11,597 nt of DNA. Origin: Bacillota bacterium. Lineage in GTDB: Bacteria > Bacillota > Clostridia > Lachnospirales > Lachnospiraceae. Position 1 is the stretch's first letter. Each line of letters begins with the position of its first letter. The notes below the pieces were generated by a model. That model saw nothing but the letters and a program-made list of their open reading frames with translations. It was not told the origin of the DNA and ran no database searches. The DNA lies in assembly GCA_023428885.1 (NCBI GenBank), contig JAEYWQ010000377.1, positions 1 through 11,597 of the forward strand, in the 5' to 3' direction. A program made the translations under genes and the position numbers. Shown here one piece after another: positions 6,564-11,597 of the stretch.

Positions 6564-7118
6564 TCATTGTAATTGTTCTGAGAGAAAGGAATAGCAACAA
6601 TGATCGCGACGTGCCCCTTGTATTTCACAAGAGCTTCGTAAAAGACCTTCATAGCAGAAATTTAATCTTTTGATTAATACAATGGAGGCAACATTTTCTG
6701 GCATAATATCCGCTTCTACTCGATGAAGCTTATAGTATTTCATAACTCGTGGCAGCAAGAAGGAGATTGCTTCATAGGCATATCCCTTGTGTTGTGCAGT
6801 AGCTGCAAGCTTGTAGCCAAGTTTGCAGCTACATTCTGGTGCACGCATCATATGATAAAAATTGACACTACCAATGACCTCATGAGGATTGGTCCGTTCA
6901 AATATAAAATATCTTATGGATAGGGAACGGGAAGCCAAGTTGCGCTCAGCAGCCAGGAGAGAGGTTTGGTAATTTAAAGTATAAAATCTAGTAGGTTTTG
7001 AAGGTTCCCATGGTTCGAATAGTGACTGGTTTTGTTGATAGAATGATAAGACCATAGGTGCAGCGGATTCATCGAGAGTTCTTAATAATAAGTGATTGGT
7101 GGTATAAAGGCGCTCCAT
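6564..7118 (-). CDS. RimJ/RimL-like GNAT acetyltransferase
   Basis: A 184-residue acetyltransferase of the RimJ/RimL/SpeG type (the Acetyltransf_3 pattern), transferring acetyl from acetyl-CoA to a protein N-terminus or another amine; the actual substrate is unknown. Support: the opening LLLRTLDESAA typical of the subgroup, the strand GSVNFYHM (83-90), the acetyl-CoA loop QHKGYAYEA (109-117), and ENVASIVLIKRLNF (141-154), which corresponds to the usual NxxSxxLxxKxGF motif. The length is normal for the family. The ATG is preceded by AGGAGG (complement of 7123-7128), at a slightly short spacing of 4. It lies 58 bases downstream of the radical SAM gene on the same strand with no terminator between them, so it is probably the last gene of the tadA run. 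It is unusually cysteine-rich near its end (CSC, CC). Confidence 0.82.
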   Translation of the reverse strand: MERLYTTNHLLLRTLDESAAPMVLSFYQQNQSLFEPWEPSKPTRFYTLNYQTSLLAAERNLASRSLSIRYFIFERTNPHEVIGSVNFYHMMRAPECSCKLGYKLAATAQHKGYAYEAISFLLPRVMKYYKLHRVEADIMPENVASIVLIKRLNFCYEGLLRSSCEIQGARRDHCCYSFLSEQLQ

Positions 7119-7176
7119 ATATCCTCCTAATGTTGTTAAGACTACTTAGGTCAAAATGCTATTAAGTCATGCTAAT

Positions 7177-7872
7177 TTATTCTATGCCTCGAATTACTAC
7201 ATTAGGTATTTTCTTTTGTAAATTACTTGTAAAGAATTGCAGGTCTTCTAAGGAATACCCTGAATAACCCTCCTCAATTAAGTCCTTAGAATCTTCAAAG
7301 CCTTGGAGATAATAATGTGTACAATTAGGGATCCAGTCTGCAATTTCAGTAAAGTCCTCCAAAGAATGAAGTTCTTTCACAACTGTTGTACGAAATTCAT
7401 AATCAATAGACGATTCCTTTAATATACTTATTGATCTGTTAATATTAGTTAAATCATAATTCGGTAGACCTATGGTTTTTTCGTAATTTGTTTTTGAGTT
7501 TTTTATATCCATAGCGACATAATCAAGTAAATTTTGATCTAATAACTGAGATAGCAGCTCTGGATTGGACCCATTGGTATCAAGTTTTACTTTAAACCCA
7601 AGCTGCTTAACCTTGCGAATGAAAGCTTGTAAGTCAGCTTGCAGAGTTGGTTCACCACCTGAGATGCAAACCCCCTCTAGAATACCAATCCTTGAAGATA
7701 AGAATCTTAATATTTCTTCCTCTGGAATAAGATTTGCTTGATTTATATGAGTTACAAGGGATGCATTGTGACAGAAAGGGCAACGAAAGTTACAACCTCC
7801 TGTGAATATCGTACATGCAATGTGTTCTGGATAATCAAGTAAGGTTAATTTGTAGAGTCCATAGGCGTCCAT
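7177..7872 (-). CDS. anaerobic ribonucleoside-triphosphate reductase activating protein-like radical SAM enzyme
   Basis: A radical SAM protein of 231 residues resembling the NrdG2 group (TIGR02495-type), which is thought to install the glycyl radical on class III ribonucleotide reductase NrdD under anaerobic conditions. The [4Fe-4S]-binding motif is C27-NFR-C31-PF-C34, preceded by the group's typical opening YGLYKLTLLDYPEHIACTIF. The SAM-contacting SGGEPT is at 71-76. LDTNGSNP (97-104), YVAMDIK (118-124) and a terminal VVIRG motif also fit. No nrdD gene is in the window, so its substrate protein is inferred and another glycyl-radical enzyme is possible. It starts 13 bases after tadA; its ribosome site (complement of 7880-7884) sits in that gap, so the two genes are almost certainly cotranscribed. 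Confidence 0.85.
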   Translation of the reverse strand: MDAYGLYKLTLLDYPEHIACTIFTGGCNFRCPFCHNASLVTHINQANLIPEEEILRFLSSRIGILEGVCISGGEPTLQADLQAFIRKVKQLGFKVKLDTNGSNPELLSQLLDQNLLDYVAMDIKNSKTNYEKTIGLPNYDLTNINRSISILKESSIDYEFRTTVVKELHSLEDFTEIADWIPNCTHYYLQGFEDSKDLIEEGYSGYSLEDLQFFTSNLQKKIPNVVIRGIE

Positions 7873-7885
7873 ATAACTTCTCCTC

Positions 7886-8344
7886 TCATGATTTTTTTTT
7901 CAGACGTAACTTTGCAAAGAAGTCTTTCATAATGGACTGGCATTCTTCTTCACATACTCCTCGAGTTACTTGTGCTTGGTGGTTAAATTCTTCCATCTGT
8001 AAAAGATTTAAGATGGAGCCGACGCAGCCGGCTTTCGGATTCATTGCACCAATTACGACACGATCCATTCTTGCTTGCACGATAGCACCTGCACACATCT
8101 GGCAGGGTTCTAGGGTGACATACATAGTGCAGCCTTCTAATCTCCAATCACCAAGCTTCTTGCTTGCTTTTGCAATAGCAAGAATCTCGGCATGGGCTAA
8201 GGTGGTTTTACTGGAATTTCTTTTATTATAAGCACGTGCTATTATTTTTCCCTGATAAACAATAACACAGCCAATTGGCACTTCTTCTATGGTAGCAGCT
8301 TTTTTTGCTTGTTGAAGGGCTGCTTTCATAAATTTTTCATCCAT
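7886..8344 (-). CDS. tadA: tRNA-specific adenosine deaminase TadA
   Basis: TadA deaminates adenosine-34 of tRNA-Arg(ACG) to inosine, allowing one tRNA to read CGU, CGC and CGA. It is an essential zinc enzyme in most bacteria. The zinc and catalytic signature is complete: H51-A-E53 (zinc ligand His and proton-shuttling Glu) and P80-C81-QM-C84 (two Cys zinc ligands). The length of 152 residues and the EVPIGCVIV opening (21-29) are typical. The ATG is supported by AAGGA (complement of 8353-8357), 8 bases away. It is the first gene of a minus-strand run (tadA, nrdG-like, acetyltransferase) and is divergent from the SRP RNA gene. Its last codons contain a run of nine A residues (complement of 7892-7900) encoding KKK just before the stop. 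Confidence 0.95.
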   Translation of the reverse strand: MDEKFMKAALQQAKKAATIEEVPIGCVIVYQGKIIARAYNKRNSSKTTLAHAEILAIAKASKKLGDWRLEGCTMYVTLEPCQMCAGAIVQARMDRVVIGAMNPKAGCVGSILNLLQMEEFNHQAQVTRGVCEEECQSIMKDFFAKLRLKKKS

Positions 8345-8380
8345 ATCATAATTCCTTTCCTATTTGGATAAGCTTAAATT

Positions 8381-8389
8381 ATTATAGCA
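8381..8389 (-). promoter_or_regulatory. extended -10 promoter of tadA
   Basis: On the minus strand the sequence reads TGCTATAAT (complement of 8381-8389): a perfect -10 hexamer with the extended TGn element, which compensates for the lack of a recognisable -35. Transcription would start near 8374, about 30 bases before the tadA ATG. Confidence 0.65.
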
Positions 8390-8462
8390 TAAAACAATTA
8401 TAAAGTGTTTATAAAATGTTATAGATTAGCTATAAAAACAATATTTTCACTATGGTATTACC

Positions 8463-8491
8463 TTGACAAGTGTTGAAAAACAAAGTATACT
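8463..8491 (+). promoter_or_regulatory. near-consensus sigma-A promoter of the SRP RNA gene
   Basis: TTGACA (8463-8468) is a perfect -35 and TATACT (8486-8491) a five-of-six -10, separated by exactly 17 bases. It is the best promoter in the window, as expected for an abundant stable RNA. The start is predicted near 8498, about 40 bases before the mature RNA. Confidence 0.88.
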
Positions 8492-8500
8492 AAACCATGC

Positions 8501-8517
8501 CCCTAAGGAAGTTAGGG
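8501..8517 (+). other. leader hairpin of the SRP RNA precursor
   Basis: CCCTAA (8501-8506) pairs with TTAGGG (8512-8517) around the loop ggaag, immediately after the predicted transcription start. Because it precedes the mature RNA by about 20 bases, it is probably part of a removed 5' leader. It may protect the precursor or guide processing; in Bacillus the long SRP RNA is also cut from a longer precursor. Confidence 0.55.
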
Positions 8518-8539
8518 ATCATAAATATGTTATAAAGTT

Positions 8540-8803
8540 TCCGTGCAGCCGGGGAGATAGCGGTGCCCTGTACCTGCAATCCGCTAGAGCAGGGGTGATG
8601 TCTTGCCTAGGATATATTATTGCATAGCTGCCCTTTATAAGTGGCGTTGACGTCTGGGTCTTGCGCAATGGGAATTTGTGAACCGTGTCAGGGCAGGAAT
8701 GCAGCAGCACTAAGCAAAAGCTCTCGTGTGCCGCGAGGGAGCCTGGGCCGAGCTAACTGTAAAGGTAACGTTTGTGGTAATTATTCGAAGCAAGGCGCAC
8801 GGA
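8540..8803 (+). ncRNA. ffs: signal recognition particle RNA, long Bacillus/Clostridium form (scRNA/6S-type SRP RNA)
   Basis: This RNA scaffolds the signal recognition particle with Ffh and docks ribosomes making membrane or secreted proteins to FtsY. It is recognised by conserved blocks: the Alu-domain stretch GGTGCCCTGTACCTGCAATC (8562-8581) followed by ccgctag, and the S-domain region with GTGAACCGTGTCAGG (8678-8692). It also has a GGAA tetraloop (8696-8699) closed by GCA/TGC, then AGCAGCACTAAGCA and GCCTGGGCCGAGCTA. The ends pair: CCGTGC (8541-8546) with GCACGG (8797-8802), which sets the limits at roughly 264 nt, the usual size of the long Firmicute form. It is divergent from tadA. In B. 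subtilis the order is tadA (yaaJ), scr, dnaX on one strand; here tadA is inverted and dnaX is absent. Confidence 0.95.
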
Positions 8804-8841
8804 TTATTAATATAGTTTGTTCTTAATTTAGAACGATATGG

Positions 8842-8874
8842 ATGTCGTCACTTATGTGAACGGCATTTTTTATT
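8842..8874 (+). terminator. intrinsic terminator of the SRP RNA gene
   Basis: ATGTCGTCAC (8842-8851) pairs with GTGAACGGCAT (8856-8866), with one bulged A, a G-U pair and a TTAT loop, and runs into six Ts (8866-8871). A small GTTCT/AGAAC stem (8819-8823/8830-8834) lies between the mature RNA and this terminator and may help define the 3' end during processing. Confidence 0.82.
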
Positions 8875-8952
8875 GAAAATTTTATGAATCTCCTTTTCAT
8901 ATAGAGGAACTGCCTGAAGGATGAAGTTAATATCCTACATTGGTCCTAAATG

Positions 8953-8961
8953 TGATATAAT
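8953..8961 (+). promoter_or_regulatory. extended -10 promoter candidate for the 772-residue protein gene
   Basis: TGATATAAT gives a perfect TATAAT (8956-8961) with a TGn extension, but no good -35 at the right spacing. Transcription would start near 8968, giving a leader of about 97 bases. Confidence 0.5.
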
Positions 8962-9008
8962 ATAACAAAAACCATTAAAATTAGCTTTCCCATAAGACCT
9001 ATTTCGTT

Positions 9009-9014
9009 TATAAT
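9009..9014 (+). promoter_or_regulatory. second TATAAT -10 candidate before the 772-residue protein gene
   Basis: A perfect TATAAT lies 51 bases before the start codon. The 17-bp position upstream is tttccc, a poor -35, and there is no TGn extension, so it is a weaker candidate than the one at 8953-8961. Confidence 0.3.
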
Positions 9015-9064
9015 AGGGTTAGTATTCACAATAAACTATTGTATGATTTTATAGTAGGAGGCGC

Positions 9065-11383
9065 GTGTTGTTACTAAAACCGAAAGAAGTAAATCAAATT
9101 GCAAAAGGAACCGTGATTTTTCAAGAACAAGAGGAAGTGACGCATATCTGCCTTATTCTAAAAGGGCATATTATGGTCATGAATCGCGGTAGCAAAATCA
9201 TACTATCCCAAGGCTATATTTTTGGAATTCCAGATTTATATATTGGCCGATATTTATTCGACTATATAGCGTATGAGGATGCGGTAATCTACCCATTCCC
9301 AGTGAGTAGTGTAGAGGATGTGGAGCGTATTCTTGCAATCAATAAAGAATATAGTGGTCTTATGGTATATTCTCTAAGCAATCAAATAAAGAAAATAAAT
9401 ACGATCTCTGAATGCTTGCGTGAAAGTGCAGATTCTTTATATTCCTTTGTACAAGATAACTATAAAAAATATGAAACATTATGTAATAAATATAAACAAC
9501 CATTCAAGCCAATTCCAAGGATTTTACAAGTTGAGGCCTATGAGCCAGACTTCTTAAAGAATGAAAGAACAATGGAATATTATTTAGAGTGCTCAAAGAT
9601 ACCACTAAGTGCGGTCAAGGAGTATTATTCCAACAGCTCTTATCTTACTATGTGGCATATTGAAGAAGCCTCAGGAATTATTGCGAGCCAATTAATGGAG
9701 TGTATGGAAGCTGTTGAATATCTAGATAAATTATTTATGCTATTGATGAATATGGACGAAAGTTGCCTATTTATGAATACAGCAGAGTTATTCTTAAATT
9801 CAAAAGCCAATGGTATACCATCGAAAGAAATCATGGAAATGGTGGATCTGATGGTTGATGAAATCAATCGTACAGATCTATTGTGTGAACGGAACACAAA
9901 TTGTAAACTGTCGATTAACCGAGTTAGGTTTGAAGAATTGTATTGTGCAATTATCTCTGGTGCAACTGAGTTAAAGAGTGAATCAGAGGTTGAAACAATG
10001 AGTTTAGAACAAAATACTGACTCTTTAAAAAATAGCCTACATCAGATATTTGCATATTCATCGATTGATAAGGAAAAAGAGACTGTGATGGCGAATGCAG
10101 TCAGTGCATTTATCTCCCTTCCTGACCACTTATCTCAAGACACTCAAGTGCGTGAAATCAGAAAAAAAATAACAAATGGCTTTTTTGAATTATATGAAGA
10201 TGTGTTTAAACTTGCTCATGGTGCTGTTGATCTTCCACTTGCAGTGGAATTATTCTTAAACTTTGGCTTCTTAGATGAACGTCTATTGACACATGAGCAA
10301 CTAGTATCTCTATGTAAAGTATTGATGGATGAAGCTTGTGAAGACCTTAATGTTTTCACAATGAGAGAATGGCTGACTTTAATTTATGAAGGCAAGAAGG
10401 AACCATCTAAGAATGAATTTGATTTAGAATATGTGGATTATATTCGTGAGCAAAAGAAACATGAAGTGATGACACCTGAAGAAGAACGTAGAAGACTTCA
10501 TGATATTAATGCGAAGTTACATTACGAAATCATGAATATGTTCATGATTAACGATAAGATGGTAAGCGGACAGCTATCCACCTTCCTTCCTTGCTTATAC
10601 AATGAAGCCTTTTTAAACTTTCCAGAAAAAGAATTTTTAAGTAGGCAACGGGTGAAAGATTCCTTTGATCGTATCTTACAAATTGACTACTCCACATTTT
10701 ACCGTGAAGCATTGTATGTCAATCAAGCAGCAGGGATTGAAAAAGAATATATTGTTAAAAATGTATTCCCAGACATTATTCTTGCGCCAATTGCAGGTAG
10801 TAACTCTTCTATGTGGCAGGAAATTAGTCAAAAAAGAAGAGTGAATCCAGGACGATTTGTATTCCCCATTTTCTTGGATACAAATATTGATGACAATATG
10901 ATACGTCTGTTTGGACGTTTCCGCTGGGAACTTTGTCGAAGTATTCAAGGCACTGCATGGAATAACATTCAGCAGAAATCCCTTACTAGCGAATATATGG
11001 ACTATATTCAGTTTTATAAAAAGAATCATGATCTGACAGAAGATAGACGTGAAAAACTTAAATCTCAGATTCAACGGGCAAGAAATAATAGCCGAGAGGT
11101 TTTTGTTATCGATTATGAAGCTTGGATTAAGAATGAATCTGCAGGAGCGATACGTCTGAATAAAGTAGCAAGAGAGATATTAGCAACATATTGTCCATTC
11201 CATAAGGATATACGGCAAAAAGTAATGTTACAACCTATCTTTACAGAAGCCTACAGTAGATTCAATCGAGATATAGCAAAGAAAGTACGAGAACTTGACC
11301 TACGTATGCGGGCGTTGCAGAACAATAATGTGACAATAACAAATGAAATTATGGAGACTATGATGTTCTATAAAGAAATGTAA
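9065..11383 (+). CDS. large uncharacterised protein with cyclic-nucleotide-binding-like N-terminus
   Basis: A 772-residue predicted cytoplasmic protein I cannot name. Residues about 10-95 have the beta-roll pattern of CRP/FNR sensor domains: IAKGTVIFQEQEEVTHICLILKGHIMVMNRGSKIILSQGYIFG. In the position of the phosphate-binding cassette (normally GE-x-A-L ... PR-x-A) it reads IPDLYIGRYLFDYIA, lacking the usual Glu and Arg, so canonical cAMP binding is doubtful. No CRP-type helix-turn-helix follows. Instead there is a long mostly helical region (about 105-560, with a charged EEERRRLHD stretch near 472-480) and a distinct C-terminal segment with FPDIILAPIAGSNSSMW (568-584), NPGRFVFPIFLDTNI (594-608) and RLFGRFRWELCRSIQGT (614-630). 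The start is ambiguous: GTG at 9065 is only 3 bases from AGGAGG (9056-9061), while TTG at 9068 is a better 6 bases away. A further gene follows on the same strand. Confidence 0.85.
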   Translation: MLLLKPKEVNQIAKGTVIFQEQEEVTHICLILKGHIMVMNRGSKIILSQGYIFGIPDLYIGRYLFDYIAYEDAVIYPFPVSSVEDVERILAINKEYSGLMVYSLSNQIKKINTISECLRESADSLYSFVQDNYKKYETLCNKYKQPFKPIPRILQVEAYEPDFLKNERTMEYYLECSKIPLSAVKEYYSNSSYLTMWHIEEASGIIASQLMECMEAVEYLDKLFMLLMNMDESCLFMNTAELFLNSKANGIPSKEIMEMVDLMVDEINRTDLLCERNTNCKLSINRVRFEELYCAIISGATELKSESEVETMSLEQNTDSLKNSLHQIFAYSSIDKEKETVMANAVSAFISLPDHLSQDTQVREIRKKITNGFFELYEDVFKLAHGAVDLPLAVELFLNFGFLDERLLTHEQLVSLCKVLMDEACEDLNVFTMREWLTLIYEGKKEPSKNEFDLEYVDYIREQKKHEVMTPEEERRRLHDINAKLHYEIMNMFMINDKMVSGQLSTFLPCLYNEAFLNFPEKEFLSRQRVKDSFDRILQIDYSTFYREALYVNQAAGIEKEYIVKNVFPDIILAPIAGSNSSMWQEISQKRRVNPGRFVFPIFLDTNIDDNMIRLFGRFRWELCRSIQGTAWNNIQQKSLTSEYMDYIQFYKKNHDLTEDRREKLKSQIQRARNNSREVFVIDYEAWIKNESAGAIRLNKVAREILATYCPFHKDIRQKVMLQPIFTEAYSRFNRDIAKKVRELDLRMRALQNNNVTITNEIMETMMFYKEM

Positions 11384-11391
11384 ATGAAATG

Positions 11392-11437
11392 CTGTCCCTA
11401 TACTTAGTGAATTCTATGTAAGGGGACAGTTTTCTTT
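11392..11437 (+). terminator. terminator-like hairpin between the last two genes
   Basis: CTGTCCCT (11392-11399) pairs with GGGGACAG (11422-11429), seven Watson-Crick pairs and one G-U, around a long 22-base loop, then TTTT-C-TTT (11430-11437). The T-tract runs into the ribosome site (GAGGGG, 11439-11444) of the next gene, leaving no room for a separate promoter after it. It may be a partial terminator that lowers expression of the downstream gene. Confidence 0.6.
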
Positions 11438-11452
11438 CGAGGGGTTTATCCG

Positions 11453-11597
11453 ATGAATACACAGAATAAAATTAATATGAAAACAAATATTTCTCTAAGG
11501 AATGACATTGTTAATCATCATCAGGACCGAATGAATTATTTAAAAAAGTATTTTCCTTTCTTTCGGCTGCAAGAGACTACCCTATCCCAATATAAAG
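11453..11597 (+). CDS. N-terminal 48 codons of an unrecognised protein, cut by the window edge
   Basis: An open frame starts at ATG 11453, 8 bases after a good GAGGGG ribosome site, and runs without a stop to the end of the window. The visible 48 residues are hydrophilic, with basic and aromatic residues and a LKKYFPFFRLQETTL segment (30-44), and no signal peptide or membrane segment. I do not recognise the family. It lies 69 bases after the 772-residue protein gene on the same strand, so the two are probably expressed together, subject to the hairpin between them. Confidence 0.7.
   Translation, partial: MNTQNKINMKTNISLRNDIVNHHQDRMNYLKKYFPFFRLQETTLSQYK

Noticed and set aside
8519..8826. Short open frames on both strands across the SRP RNA
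   Set aside because: The stretch is fully explained by conserved SRP RNA blocks and end pairing; neither frame has a credible ribosome site or known protein pattern.
9025..9055. TTCACA ... TATAGT as a promoter directly before the 772-residue protein gene
   Set aside because: The spacing is 19 bp and the -10 overlaps the ribosome site, which would place the start inside the coding region.
9065..11383. Reading the 772-residue protein as a CRP/FNR transcription factor or a Wadjet-type condensin subunit
   Set aside because: There is no helix-turn-helix after the sensor-like domain, the nucleotide-binding residues are missing, and I see no SMC, MukF-like or topoisomerase partner in the window to support a defence system.
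11399..11404. TATACT as a -10 for the last gene
   Set aside because: It overlaps the left arm of the hairpin and has no -35 at 16-18 bp spacing, so it is more likely chance.
1..11597. CRISPR array, tRNA, riboswitch or prophage attachment site
   Set aside because: No regularly spaced repeats, tRNA cloverleaf consensus, known riboswitch core or integrase gene was seen on either strand.

Overview
The window looks like a chromosomal segment of a low-G+C anaerobic Firmicute, most likely a Lachnospiraceae (Lachnoclostridium-type) clostridium. Support for this: AT-rich sequence with strong AGGAGG-type ribosome sites, the long Bacillus/Clostridium form of SRP RNA with an Alu domain, a class III (anaerobic) ribonucleotide reductase activase-like radical SAM protein, and two large proteins of a kind I associate with Lachnospiraceae. 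The family placement is inference.

Layout. 1-600: right end of an IS3-family insertion sequence, with a 5'-truncated DDE transposase (cut by the window edge) and the right terminal repeat. 601-937: a gene-free gap with three hairpins, one a good intrinsic terminator, and a weak candidate promoter. 938-2740 (+): rsmA (16S rRNA dimethyladenosine transferase) followed by a two-part GNAT acetyltransferase, probably one transcript. 2751-4583 (-): an ABC-F ATPase of the Uup type, convergent with the GNAT gene, with an unusual structured leader (two tandem inverted repeats and a nine-codon mini-ORF). 4882-6549 (+): a 555-residue protein with conserved-looking ends joined by a very charged linker that contains a 15-residue tandem repeat. 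8344-6564 (-): a three-gene run, tadA (tRNA A34 deaminase), an NrdG-like radical SAM activase and a RimJ/RimL-like acetyltransferase. 8463-8874 (+): the SRP RNA gene ffs, with a near-consensus promoter, a leader hairpin and a clear terminator, divergent from tadA. 9065-11383 (+): a 772-residue protein with a degenerate cyclic-nucleotide-binding-like N-terminus and no DNA-binding helix-turn-helix that I can see. It is followed by a terminator-like hairpin and the first 48 codons of another gene that runs off the window.

Much of the identifiable content concerns the translation machinery: RsmA matures 16S rRNA, Uup-type ABC-F acts on the ribosome, TadA makes inosine-34 in tRNA-Arg, SRP RNA targets nascent membrane proteins, and the RimJ-like enzyme may acetylate a protein N-terminus. 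I see no defence island, CRISPR array, tRNA or prophage. The least explained parts are the 772-residue protein with its downstream gene, the 555-residue repeat protein, and the ABC-F leader.
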